From the NCBI GenBank assembly GCA_964243435.1, contig CAXTFM010000059.1:1-17997 (forward strand): 17,997 bases of DNA, in the 5' to 3' direction. Origin of the DNA: RH-AL1 sp964243435 (GTDB taxonomy: Bacteria > Pseudomonadota > Alphaproteobacteria > Rhizobiales > Beijerinckiaceae). The notes beneath the pieces are model-generated. The model ran no database searches and was not told where the DNA came from. It saw nothing but the letters and a program-made list of their open reading frames with translations. Each line of letters opens with the position of its first letter. Position 1 is the stretch's first letter. Shown here in pieces: positions 1 to 7,826 of this stretch. Both the position numbers and the translations under genes were made by a program.

Positions 1-1
1 G

Positions 2-1762
2 CGCGCGCTGACGCCGGACCGGCCGCGCGCGGCGCTGACGCTGCGGCTGCGCCGGCGCGGCGGCGACGACATCTGGGCCGACCTGGTGCTACGCCGCATC
101 CGCCACGAGGGCGGCCGCGCGGAGGTGCTCGCCACAGCGCGCGACGTCACCCGGCGCCACATCGAGGCGGGCGAGCTGCGCGAGGCGATGGCGGCGGCCG
201 ACCGCGCCAACCAGGCCAAGTCCGAGTTCCTGGCCAACATGAGCCACGAGATCCGCTCGCCCTTGAACTCGGTGATCGGCTTCGCCGGGCTGCTGCTCGC
301 GCGCGACGACCTCGCGCCGCCGGTGCGGCTGTGCGGCGAGCGCATCCGCGCCGCCGGCAAGGCGCTGCTGACGGTTGTCGACGACATCCTCGACTTCAGC
401 CGGGTGGAGGCGGGCGCGCTGGAACTGTCGCCGGCGCCCTTCTCCCTGCCCGGCCTCGTCGACGAGTGCCTGTCCATCGTGCAAGGCGAGGCCAAGCACC
501 TCCAGCTCGGCGTCAACCTCATCGACAGGCTGCCGGCGGCCGTGCTCGGCGACGCGGCGCGGCTGCGCCAGATCCTGCTCAACCTGCTCTACAACGCCAT
601 CAAGTTCACCCGTGCCGGCTCCGTGACGCTGGACATCCGCTACGACCGCACCGTGCCGGGGCGCGAGCGGGTGCGCTTCGCCATCATCGACACGGGCATC
701 GGCATCGCCCGCGCCGACATCGGGCGGCTGTTCCAGCGCTTCGCGCAGGTGGACGGCAGCATCAAGCGCACCTATGGCGGCACGGGGCTCGGCCTCGCCA
801 TCTCCAAGCGCCTCGTCGAGTTGATGGACGGCAGCATCGGCGTCGACAGCGAGCAGGGCGTCGGCTCGACCTTCTTCTTCACCGTGCCGCTGCCGGCGCA
901 GGACGCGCCGGGCCGCGCCGCCGCCCCGGCGGCGCAGGTCGCACCCCCACCCCTCGCCCGCCGCGCGATCCTCGTGGTGGAGGACGTGGCGATGAACCAG
1001 GACCTGGTGCGCCACATCCTGGAAGCGGGAGGGCACGAGGTGGACGTGGTCGGCAACGGCGCCGAGGCCATCATGGCCGTGGAGGACCGCGACTACGACA
1101 TCGTGTTCATGGACATCCAGATGCCCTACCTCGACGGCCTGGCGACGACGCGGCGGATCCGCGGGTCGCGCCACCGCTGCCGCGCCGTGCCCATCGTCGC
1201 CATGACCGCGGCCGCCCTGCCCGAGCAGACCGCCGCGGCGCGCGCCGCCGGCATGGACGACGTGATCCACAAGCCCTTCTCGCCGGACCAGGTCCACGAC
1301 GTGCTCGCGCGCATGACCGGCTTGCCGGATGACGGACGTGGCGACAGGGAGGCGGCGGGCATGGAGATGGCGGCATTGGAGGCGGCGGGCATGAAGGCGT
1401 TGGCGGACGCCGCCGGCCGCCGCGACGGCGCGGTGCTCGCCAAGCTGGCCGGGCTGATCGGCGACAGCAAGACCAAGCAGCTTCTTGCCAACCTGGCGGC
1501 GTCGCTGGCCCGACGCTTCGACGCCGACGCGGCGACGGCGGAAAGCCGCAACGGCCTGCGGCGGCAGGCCCACGCCAGCGTCGCCGGCAGCGGCATGCTC
1601 GGCTTCACCGTCTTCGCCACCCTGTGCAAGGCCTTTGAAACCGCGGCGGACGACGCCGGCTTCGACGCGCGCCTCGACGCGTTGCGGGGCGCGGCGGCGG
1701 CCGTGGTGGCGGAGGCGACGCGGCTCGCCGGCGCCTCCGAACCGCTCGCCGCGGCGGCGTGA
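2..1762 (+). CDS. Hybrid sensor histidine kinase/response regulator with Hpt domain (5' partial)
   Basis: The frame is open from the left edge, so the N-terminus lies outside the window. The first ~35 codons, including 'DDIWADLVLRRIR', read like the end of a PAS sensor domain. A HisKA dimerisation domain follows with the H-box 'FLANMSHEIRSPLN' (phospho-accepting His at bases 245-247). The HATPase domain has an N-box 'NLLYNAIKF' near 580-605, then 'DTGIGI' and 'GGTGLGLAIS'. A receiver domain spans about 965-1320, with 'VFMDIQMPYLDG' (Asp at 1112-1114) and the conserved 'KPF'. The C-terminal ~115 residues look like an Hpt domain with candidate His at 1571-1573, although the usual Lys three residues later is Val. 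This implies a His-Asp-His phosphorelay passing to an unknown response regulator. It is probably membrane-associated, but no membrane segment is present in the visible part. Confidence 0.93.
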   Translation, partial: RALTPDRPRAALTLRLRRRGGDDIWADLVLRRIRHEGGRAEVLATARDVTRRHIEAGELREAMAAADRANQAKSEFLANMSHEIRSPLNSVIGFAGLLLARDDLAPPVRLCGERIRAAGKALLTVVDDILDFSRVEAGALELSPAPFSLPGLVDECLSIVQGEAKHLQLGVNLIDRLPAAVLGDAARLRQILLNLLYNAIKFTRAGSVTLDIRYDRTVPGRERVRFAIIDTGIGIARADIGRLFQRFAQVDGSIKRTYGGTGLGLAISKRLVELMDGSIGVDSEQGVGSTFFFTVPLPAQDAPGRAAAPAAQVAPPPLARRAILVVEDVAMNQDLVRHILEAGGHEVDVVGNGAEAIMAVEDRDYDIVFMDIQMPYLDGLATTRRIRGSRHRCRAVPIVAMTAAALPEQTAAARAAGMDDVIHKPFSPDQVHDVLARMTGLPDDGRGDREAAGMEMAALEAAGMKALADAAGRRDGAVLAKLAGLIGDSKTKQLLANLAASLARRFDADAATAESRNGLRRQAHASVAGSGMLGFTVFATLCKAFETAADDAGFDARLDALRGAAAAVVAEATRLAGASEPLAAAA

Positions 1763-1854
1763 CCCGCGCGGCGGTGCGGCACGCAGGCGACCGCGCGCCG
1801 CCATGGTTGCGCCTTTCCCCCGTGAAACGTTCTCGCGAAAAGGGAGGACGTCGC

Positions 1855-2664
1855 GTGCCGCACCTCTTGTCGACCGCTCTGGTGTTGCTTCTCCTTGCCG
1901 GCCCGCTCGCGGCGCCGGCCCCGGCGGCGGGCGTCGCCGACAGGCCGGCCGACGTGACGCTCGACGAGGTCAAGGCGGTTCTCGCCAAGGCGACCCCCGG
2001 CGCGCCCGCCGACCTCGGCGGCCGCTCGTTGAAGAACCTCGACCTGTCCGGCCTGTCGCTCGTCGGCGCCCGTCTCGCCGACGCCAACCTGTTCGGCACG
2101 CGCCTCACCGACGCCGACCTCACCGGTGCAAACCTCACCGGGGCCAACCTCAACCTGTCCTGGCTGAACCACGCCGACCTCACGCGCGCCAACCTGGCGA
2201 ACGCCAGCCTCGTCGCCCCCGTGGTCGCCGAGGGCGTCGACCCCCGCACCGGCGAGGTCCCCGTGCTGGCCGGCGCCAACCTCAGCGGCGCCCGGGTGCA
2301 GGCGCGCTTGACCGGCGCCGACCTCAGCGGCGCCGACTTTTCCGGCGCCGACCTGTCGGCACCGCGCAGCGACGCCTCCTTCGGACGGCTGCACATGGAG
2401 CTCGGCGGGGCGCGGCTGCGCGGCGCCGACTTTTCCCGCGCCCGGATGGGGCGCGCCGACCTCAGCTACGCCGACCTCACCGGCGCCAACCTTTCCAACG
2501 CCGACCTCAAGGACGCCAACTTGACGGGGGCCGACGCCAGCGGCGCCGACTTCACCGGCGCCGACCTCACCGGCGCCCTGACCGGCAGGCTCAAGCTCAC
2601 CGGCGCCAAGGGTCTCGACGCGGTGACCGGCCTCGACCGCGCCGGCCCGCGCAGGGCCAACTGA
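1855..2664 (+). CDS. Exported pentapeptide-repeat protein
   Basis: The 269-residue product is built mainly from A(D/N)LxX pentapeptides ('GADLSGADFSGADLS', 'YADLTGANLSNADLK'), which fold as a right-handed quadrilateral beta helix. Two short non-repeat segments interrupt it: around 'VVAEGVDPRTGEVP' and around 'SFGRLHMELGG'. I chose the GTG at 1855 because GGGAGGA lies 6 bases upstream and the product then begins with a hydrophobic signal peptide (HLLSTALVLLLLAGPLAAP, likely cleavage in the Ala-rich stretch after it). The frame stays open back to a GTG at 1759, but that adds an arginine-rich lead and buries the signal sequence. The gene starts 92 bases after the kinase. Its role is unknown, and nothing specifically resembles the gyrase-protecting Qnr/MfpA types, which are cytoplasmic. 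A periplasmic structural or binding role is inferred. Confidence 0.85.
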   Translation: MPHLLSTALVLLLLAGPLAAPAPAAGVADRPADVTLDEVKAVLAKATPGAPADLGGRSLKNLDLSGLSLVGARLADANLFGTRLTDADLTGANLTGANLNLSWLNHADLTRANLANASLVAPVVAEGVDPRTGEVPVLAGANLSGARVQARLTGADLSGADFSGADLSAPRSDASFGRLHMELGGARLRGADFSRARMGRADLSYADLTGANLSNADLKDANLTGADASGADFTGADLTGALTGRLKLTGAKGLDAVTGLDRAGPRRAN

Positions 2665-2665
2665 G

Positions 2666-3661
2666 GTGACGGCGGGCGGGCAACGGACGGCGCGCCTGCG
2701 CTGGGCCATCGAAACCTACCCCATCGCCGGTCGCTTCGTGATCGCGCGCGGCGCCAAGACGGAAGCGCGCGTGGTCGTCGCCACCGTGTCGGACGGGGCG
2801 GCGAGCGGGCGCGGCGAGTGCGTGCCCTACCCGCGCTATGGCGAAACGGTGGAGGGCGTGTGCGCCGCCCTCGCCGGCATCGCCGAGGATTTCACGCCCG
2901 ACCGGGACGCGCTGGCCCGGCGCCTGCCGGCCGGCGCGGCGCGCAACGCGGTCGACTGCGCGCTGTGGGACTACGAGGCCAAGCGGAGCGGCGTGCCGGC
3001 CGCCCGCCGCGCCGTGGGCGCCGCGCTGCAGCCGGTCACCACCGCCTACACCATCTCCGTGGACGCCCCGGACGCGATGGCGGAGGCGGCGCGGCGCGCG
3101 GCGTGGCGCCCGCTGCTCAAGCTGAAGCTCGCCGGCGCCGGCGACGTGGAGCGGCTGCGGGCCGTGCGCGCGGCGGCGCCCGCCGCCACGCTGATCGTCG
3201 ACGCCAACGAGGCGTGGTCGCCGGCCGATCTCGCCCCCATGCTGGCCGCCTGCGCGGACGCCGGCGTCGCCCTCGTCGAGCAGCCGCTGCCGGCGGGCGA
3301 CGACGCGGCGCTGGCAAGCGTGCCCCACCCCGTGCCGGTGTGCGCCGACGAAAGCGTCCACGACCGGGCGACGCTGGCGTCGCTTCGCGCGCGCTACGAC
3401 GCGGTCAACATCAAGCTCGACAAGACGGGCGGGCTGACGGAAGCACTCGCCGTCGCAACGGAAGCGGAGCGGCTCGGCTTCGTTCTGATGGCGGGCTGCA
3501 TGGTCGGCACCTCGCTCGCCATGGCCCCCGCCCTGCTGCTGGCCGCGCGCGCCCGCTTCGTCGACCTCGACGGGCCGCTGCTGCTGGCACACGACCGCGC
3601 CGACGGCCTGCGCTACGACGGTTCGACCGTCCACCCGCCGGAGCCGGCGCTCTGGGGGTGA
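2666..3661 (+). CDS. Dipeptide epimerase (L-Ala-D/L-Glu epimerase type), enolase superfamily
   Basis: The 331-residue protein belongs to the muconate-lactonizing subgroup of the enolase superfamily. Visible active-site elements are the KxK pair K152/K154 in 'LKLKLAG', metal ligands D179 ('IVDANEAW'), E205 ('VEQPLP') and D228 ('CADES'), and the second catalytic lysine K250 ('VNIKLDKTGG'). 'CMVGTSL' and the D-x-D of 'VDLDGPLLL' (D300/D302) follow. In characterised Ala-Glu epimerases this DxD binds the substrate's free amino group, so it favours a dipeptide epimerase over muconate cycloisomerase or O-succinylbenzoate synthase. The likely role is epimerising L-Ala-D-Glu from murein turnover; substrate specificity is inferred. 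GTG 2666 lies one base after the pentapeptide gene's stop, and the product starts in the family manner (WAIETYPIAGRFVIARGAKT), so the two genes are probably co-translated. Confidence 0.88.
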   Translation: MTAGGQRTARLRWAIETYPIAGRFVIARGAKTEARVVVATVSDGAASGRGECVPYPRYGETVEGVCAALAGIAEDFTPDRDALARRLPAGAARNAVDCALWDYEAKRSGVPAARRAVGAALQPVTTAYTISVDAPDAMAEAARRAAWRPLLKLKLAGAGDVERLRAVRAAAPAATLIVDANEAWSPADLAPMLAACADAGVALVEQPLPAGDDAALASVPHPVPVCADESVHDRATLASLRARYDAVNIKLDKTGGLTEALAVATEAERLGFVLMAGCMVGTSLAMAPALLLAARARFVDLDGPLLLAHDRADGLRYDGSTVHPPEPALWG

Positions 3662-3678
3662 GCCGCGCGACGGGGCGG

Positions 3679-4338
3679 TCAGGCGAACAGGGCGAGCTTG
3701 TCGCGCAGCGGCAGCTCGTCGAGCCCGGCGAGGACGGCGAGGCGCCGGTCGCCGGCAGGCACGCTCGCGGTGTCGGACATGGCGGGCGGCGGGGCGAGCG
3801 ACGCCGCGGCTCCCGGCTCGGCGGGCGCCCGCGGCGGCACCTCGATCGCCGGCACCTCCGCCGGCACCGGGGGTGGCACCAGCGCCGGCACCTGCGCCGG
3901 CATCTGGGCGGCCGGTTTGGTCGGCACGGGTTGCGGCGCCTTCGATTGCACCTGCGCCGGCGGCCGGGGCAGCGTTGTGCCGCGCATCATGCCCGACACC
4001 GCGCGCGCTTCCTTTTCCACCGCGCTGGCGAAGCGCTCGTCGACACCGGCCTCGCGCATGTCGAGGGACAGCATGTCGAGCTGCCCGGCGATCTCCTTGA
4101 TACGCTGCATGAGCAGGCGCACGGACGGGTCGGCCGGCGGCGGCACCGCCGCCTGGCCCGAGGCGACGGCGCCCTCCAGGCGGGACATCGCGTCGAGGAG
4201 CTGGCGCAGCTCGCCCGCACGGTTGCGCCGGGCGAACTCGTTCAGGAACCAGCGGCCGCGCACCGTTTCTGTCACGGCCGCCTCGATCGCCTCGTAGTCG
4301 GCCTCGTTCAGGCCCTGCGGGGGCGGCAGCGTCGTCAT
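3679..4338 (-). CDS. Conserved alphaproteobacterial protein with proline-rich linker, function unknown
   Basis: The 219-residue product has three zones. Residues ~10-45 form a conserved head (NEADYEAIEAAVTETVRGRW followed by FLNEFARRNR), a motif I recognise from Hyphomicrobiales proteins of unknown function. A helical section follows to ~115 (LLMQRIKEIAGQLDMLSLDM). Residues ~120-185 are a Pro/Ala/Val linker with PAxVP-like repeats, leading to a short C-terminal helix 'LDELPLRDKLALFA'. There is no signal peptide or membrane segment. The ATG at 4338 is preceded by GTGAGG about 6 bases away. The gene converges on the epimerase (17-base gap) and diverges from fhs, so it is probably monocistronic. 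A chemotaxis or phosphatase-like (CheZ-type) scaffold role is possible, but I cannot support it from sequence. Confidence 0.75.
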   Translation of the reverse strand: MTTLPPPQGLNEADYEAIEAAVTETVRGRWFLNEFARRNRAGELRQLLDAMSRLEGAVASGQAAVPPPADPSVRLLMQRIKEIAGQLDMLSLDMREAGVDERFASAVEKEARAVSGMMRGTTLPRPPAQVQSKAPQPVPTKPAAQMPAQVPALVPPPVPAEVPAIEVPPRAPAEPGAAASLAPPPAMSDTASVPAGDRRLAVLAGLDELPLRDKLALFA

Positions 4339-4393
4339 GAACCCTCACCCGAAACGCCGCGTGGGCGCTTGAGCGCAGCGCACGCGTGCCTCA

Positions 4394-4438
4394 CCTTGCC
4401 CTCCGCGGCGGAAGCATGGCAAGGCCGGATGAACGGCC
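4394..4438 (+). promoter_or_regulatory. Two overlapping inverted repeats in the fhs leader
   Basis: CCTTGCC (4394-4400) is an exact reverse complement of GGCAAGG (4418-4424). GGCCG (4423-4427) pairs with CGGCC (4434-4438) around the loop GATGAA. The two stems share bases 4423-4424, so they cannot both form fully. They lie in the 137-base divergent gap, upstream of the fhs ribosome-binding site. They could be an operator or an RNA leader switch, but in DNA this GC-rich a chance origin is possible. I see no match to a riboswitch class I know. Confidence 0.3.
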
Positions 4439-4475
4439 GCCGGCGTCCCGCCACAGCGTCGAAGGGGGAGCATCC

Positions 4476-6152
4476 ATGCCGACCGACATCGAAATCGCGC
4501 GCGCGGCGACGCCGGATCCGATCCCCGCCGTGGCCGCGCGCGCCGGCATCCCGGCGGAGGCGCTGCTGCCCTACGGCCGCGCCATCGCCAAGGTCGACGC
4601 GCCGTTCGTCGCGCAAGCGCGGGCGGACGGGCGCCGCGGCCGGCTGATCCTGGTCACCGCCGTCAACCCCACGCCGGCGGGCGAGGGCAAGACCACCACC
4701 ACCGTCGGCCTCGCCGACGCGCTGCGCCGCATCGGCAGGAAGGCGGTGGTGGCGATGCGCGAGCCCTCGCTCGGCCCCTGTTTCGGCGTCAAGGGCGGCG
4801 CGGCCGGCGGCGGCCGCTCGCAGGTGATCCCGATGGAGCAGATCAACCTGCACTTCACCGGCGACTTCCACGCCATCACGTCGGCCAACAACCTGCTCGC
4901 CGCCCTGATCGACAACCACGTCTACCACGGCAACCGGCTCGGCATCGACCCGCGCCGCGTGAGCTGGGCGCGGGCGGTGGACATGAACGACCGCGCGCTG
5001 CGCGACGTGGTATGCGGGCTGGGGGGCGCCGCCAACGGCTACCCCCGGCAGACCCGCTTCGACATCACCGTCGCTTCCGAGATCATGGCGGTGTTCTGCC
5101 TGGCGAGGGACATCGACGACCTCCAGGCCCGCCTCGGCCGCATGGTGGTGGCGCTCGACCGCGACCGCCGCCCGGTAACGGCGGCGGCGCTGCAGGCGGT
5201 CGGCGCGATGACCGTGCTGCTCAAGGACGCGCTGCAGCCCAACCTCGTGCAAACGCTGGAAGGCACGCCGGCCTTCATCCACGGCGGCCCCTTCGCCAAC
5301 ATCGCCCACGGCTGCAACTCGGTGATCGCCACCGACCTCGCCCTCGCCCTCGCCGACGACGTGGTGACCGAGGCGGGCTTCGGCGCCGACCTCGGCGCGG
5401 AGAAGTTCTTCGACATCAAGTGCCGGCAGGCCGGCTTCGCCCCGTCGGCGGCGGTGATCGTCGCCACCGTGCGCGCGCTGAAGATGCATGGCGGCCTGCC
5501 GAAATCCGCCCTCGGCCGCGAGGACCTCGACGCGCTGCGCCGCGGCATGGCCAATCTCGGGCGCCACGTCGGCAACCTCCGCAAGTTCGGCGTGCCCCCG
5601 GTCGTCGCGATCAACGCCTTCACCGCCGACACGCCGGCGGAAATCGACCTGGTCAAGGCCGTGTGCCGCGACGAGTTCGGCGTCGAAGCCGTGCTTTGCA
5701 CCCATTGGGCCGACGGCGGGCGCGGCGCGGTGGCGCTGGCCGAGGCGGTCACGGCGCTCGCCGAGGCCGGCACCGCCGCCTTCACGCCGCTTTACGACGC
5801 CGCCCTGCCCCTGGCCGACAAGATGCGCACCGTGGCGCGCGAGATCTACGGGGCGGCCGACGTCGCCTTCGCACCCAAGGCGGTCGCGGCGCTCAGGACC
5901 TTCGAGGAGCTCGGCTTCGGCCAGCTGCCGATCTGCGTGGCCAAGACGCAGTACTCGTTCAGCGCCGACCCGGCCGCGCTCGGCGCGCCGAGCGGCCACG
6001 TGCTGCCCGTCGTCGACGCCCGCCTGTCGGCCGGCGCCGGCTTCGTGGTGCTGACCTGCGGCGACATCATGACCCTGCCGGGCCTGCCCGCCGAGCCGGC
6101 CGCGCACCGCATCGGCCTTGACGCGGACGGCCGCATCGACGGGCTGTTCTGA
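4476..6152 (+). CDS. fhs: Formate--tetrahydrofolate ligase
   Basis: This enzyme catalyses ATP-dependent formation of 10-formyl-THF from formate and THF, feeding purine, fMet and serine synthesis or C1 assimilation in the cytoplasm. The 558-residue length is normal for the family. The P-loop is 'PTPAGEGKTTTTVG' (residues ~65-78), followed by family blocks 'EPSLGPCFGVKGGAAGGG', 'HFTGDFHAITSANNLLAA', 'GGPFANIAHGCNS' and 'TEAGFGADLGAEKFFDIKCR'. The C-terminal 'TCGDIMTLPGLP' block is intact, so the enzyme should be active. ATG 4476 is preceded by GAAGGGGGAG at 4461-4470, with 5 bases between; the frame continues upstream to 4386 but without family-like sequence. The acetyltransferase gene follows after 2 bases. 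No folD or other folate gene is adjacent here. Confidence 0.97.
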   Translation: MPTDIEIARAATPDPIPAVAARAGIPAEALLPYGRAIAKVDAPFVAQARADGRRGRLILVTAVNPTPAGEGKTTTTVGLADALRRIGRKAVVAMREPSLGPCFGVKGGAAGGGRSQVIPMEQINLHFTGDFHAITSANNLLAALIDNHVYHGNRLGIDPRRVSWARAVDMNDRALRDVVCGLGGAANGYPRQTRFDITVASEIMAVFCLARDIDDLQARLGRMVVALDRDRRPVTAAALQAVGAMTVLLKDALQPNLVQTLEGTPAFIHGGPFANIAHGCNSVIATDLALALADDVVTEAGFGADLGAEKFFDIKCRQAGFAPSAAVIVATVRALKMHGGLPKSALGREDLDALRRGMANLGRHVGNLRKFGVPPVVAINAFTADTPAEIDLVKAVCRDEFGVEAVLCTHWADGGRGAVALAEAVTALAEAGTAAFTPLYDAALPLADKMRTVAREIYGAADVAFAPKAVAALRTFEELGFGQLPICVAKTQYSFSADPAALGAPSGHVLPVVDARLSAGAGFVVLTCGDIMTLPGLPAEPAAHRIGLDADGRIDGLF

Positions 6153-6154
6153 GC

Positions 6155-6742
6155 GTGGCGGCGGGTGGGGACGGGCGCAGCGAGAAGGAGAAGATGCTCG
6201 CCGGCGCGCTGTACCGTGCCGACGATCCCGAACTGGTCGCCGCCCGGCTGCGCGCGGAAGCGCTGGTCAGGGCCTACAACGCCACCGGCGCCGGCGACGC
6301 GTCGGCGCGGACGGCGCTGCTCGGCGCGTTGCTCGGCGCCCTCGGCGCCGACACGGTCCTGCGGGCGCCGTACTACACCTGCTACGGCACCAACACGCGC
6401 ATCGGGCGCGACGTGTACGTCAATTTCGGGTGCGTTGTCCTCGACGTCGCCGCCGTTTCGATCGGCGACGGCGCGCAGGTCGGCCCCTATGTCCAGCTCC
6501 TCACGGCCGACCACCCGCGCGACCCCGCCCTGCGCCGCCAGGGACTCGAAAGCGGCAAGCCGGTCCGCATCGGGCGCAACGTGTGGATCGGCGGCGGCGC
6601 GATCGTGCTGCCGGGCGTGTCCGTCGGCGACGACGCGGTGGTCGGCGCCGGCAGCGTGGTCACGCGCGACGTGCCCGCCGGCGCGACGGTGATGGGCAAC
6701 CCGGCGCGGGTGAGGCCGCCCGGCCCCTCGACATCGCCCTAA
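6155..6742 (+). CDS. Maltose/galactoside-type O-acetyltransferase (left-handed beta-helix)
   Basis: The 195-residue protein begins with a Mac domain (SEKEKMLAGALYRADDPEL) and continues into hexapeptide repeats forming a left-handed beta helix (TRIGRDVYVN, VSIGDGAQVG, VRIGRNVWIGGGAIVLPGVS). The catalytic His is H120 in 'LLTADHPRDP', matching the essential His of LacA/Maa enzymes. The C-terminal 'VMGNPARV' is the usual acetyl-CoA-site ending. It transfers acetyl from acetyl-CoA to a sugar hydroxyl; the actual acceptor is unknown. The GTG at 6155 is chosen because homologues start just before 'EKEKMLAG'. The ATG at 6194 has an AGGAG only 3 bases away and would cut the Mac domain. The 2-base gap after fhs implies co-transcription, with no obvious metabolic link. 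Confidence 0.9.
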   Translation: MAAGGDGRSEKEKMLAGALYRADDPELVAARLRAEALVRAYNATGAGDASARTALLGALLGALGADTVLRAPYYTCYGTNTRIGRDVYVNFGCVVLDVAAVSIGDGAQVGPYVQLLTADHPRDPALRRQGLESGKPVRIGRNVWIGGGAIVLPGVSVGDDAVVGAGSVVTRDVPAGATVMGNPARVRPPGPSTSP

Positions 6743-6851
6743 GGGTCGGCGGCGGCGTTCACCTCGATCCCGCGCCGCACCGGGCGTGCGTTGCCATTTG
6801 CGGCTTGACCGTGGTTTACAGGACCCACGTCGAAGGATTCGAGTCCCGAGC

Positions 6852-7778
6852 ATGGCTGGCTGGCGTTTCGTGTTCCCTGTCATCCAGCATCCCGCCGCTC
6901 GGCTTCGCGCCCTGCGTTGCGGCATCGTCGATCGCTTCGCGACGCCGGCCGCCCGCTTCCGCTGCGCGGTGACCGCCGGCTTCGCCCTGACGCTCGTCGG
7001 GGTGCTCAGCCTCGGCACGGGCGGGTCCGGCGTCGCCGACGACCTGTTCGGCGGACTCGGCGGCCTGCTTTCCCGCCTTTCCGGGGCGCCGCGCGACGCC
7101 CAGCCCGCTTACGGTGGGTATGCCCGACCCCGCACGGCGCGGCGGCGGACGGTGCGGCGGCGTGCGGACGAGACGCGGCTCGCCGCGACGCGCCACCGCG
7201 GCAGTGGCGTCGCTGCCGGCGAGCCGGTCCGCCTCGGACGCCTGTCCATGTGCGTGCGCCTTTGCGACGGCTTCGCCTTTCCCGTCGGCGCCTACCACGG
7301 CGACGGGGACCGCGGCGCCCACGAGGCGACCTGCCAGGCGGAATGCCCCGGCGCGCGCACCGCGCTCTACATGCTGCCCAACGGAGCGGACGCGCTCGGC
7401 GAGGCGGTCGACGTCACCTCCGGCCGCAGCTACTCGCAGCTGCCGGCCGCCTTCCGTTACACGACCTTCGTCGCCGACAGTTGCAGCTGCCACCCGCGCG
7501 GCGGCAACCGCATCGCGTCTCTGCTGCACGACTTCACGCTGCGGCGCGGCGATGCGGTGATGACGGCGGGCGGCCTCAAGGTGTTCCACGGCGGCGGGCA
7601 CTACCCCTACCGGCAGAACGATTTCCTCACCCTGTCCCGGAGCCCCGACGTCCACGACCACGCGCGAGCGACGTTTCACGCCATCGAGCGCGCCAGCCGC
7701 ACCGCGCCAGCGACCCTCGCGCAGGCCGCGCCCCCCGGCCCCGCAAGATCGGAGAAGCAGGCCCGGCTGACGCCGTAG
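6852..7778 (+). CDS. DUF2865-family envelope protein with six conserved cysteines
   Basis: The 308-residue product has an N-terminal membrane/signal segment (about residues 39-56, 'AVTAGFALTLVGVLSLGTG'), an arginine-rich stretch (~92-116), then a DUF2865 domain. Its hallmarks are 'MCVRLCDGFAFP' (C134, C138), 'TCQAECPGA' (C161, C165), 'LPNG', 'FRYTTF', 'DSCSCHP' (C211, C213) and 'LRRGDAVMT'. The three cysteine pairs suggest disulfides or metal binding in the periplasm. The family is known from Hyphomicrobiales and has no established function. ATG 6852 is chosen as the only ATG before the hydrophobic segment. A GTG at 6786 is in frame, but the sequence it adds looks non-coding. The best Shine-Dalgarno match (GAAGGA, 6832-6837) is rather far away. 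Confidence 0.85.
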   Translation: MAGWRFVFPVIQHPAARLRALRCGIVDRFATPAARFRCAVTAGFALTLVGVLSLGTGGSGVADDLFGGLGGLLSRLSGAPRDAQPAYGGYARPRTARRRTVRRRADETRLAATRHRGSGVAAGEPVRLGRLSMCVRLCDGFAFPVGAYHGDGDRGAHEATCQAECPGARTALYMLPNGADALGEAVDVTSGRSYSQLPAAFRYTTFVADSCSCHPRGGNRIASLLHDFTLRRGDAVMTAGGLKVFHGGGHYPYRQNDFLTLSRSPDVHDHARATFHAIERASRTAPATLAQAAPPGPARSEKQARLTP

Positions 7779-7806
7779 GGCGCCGGCGGCCGGGCGCCGC
7801 GCCCTG

Positions 7807-7826
7807 CCCGCGCCGTCGGGCGCGGG
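7807..7826 (+). terminator. Strong GC hairpin after the DUF2865 gene
   Basis: CCCGCGCC (7807-7814) pairs perfectly with GGCGCGGG (7819-7826) around the tetraloop GTCG, 28 bases after the DUF2865 stop. A weaker GGCGCC/GGCGCC dyad (7779-7784, 7793-7798) precedes it. No T-run follows, so intrinsic termination is not assured. It may be a pause or processing hairpin, and it also sits just upstream of the DUF309 start. Confidence 0.4.

Noticed and set aside
89..1804. A 571-codon minus-strand open frame across the histidine kinase gene
   Set aside because: The kinase frame contains all expected phosphorelay motifs. The antisense frame is low-complexity Arg/Ala/Gly/His with no recognisable fold.
4339..4475. 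A small upstream reading frame from the ATG at 4429
   Set aside because: It is short, lies inside a stem-loop, lacks a Shine-Dalgarno and shows no recognisable peptide pattern.
6805..6850. TTGACC (-35-like) and GGATTCGAGTCC (like a tRNA T-arm) before the DUF2865 gene
   Set aside because: No -10 element at proper spacing follows TTGACC. No acceptor, D or anticodon arms can be found around the T-arm-like string, so neither a promoter nor a tRNA fragment is supported.
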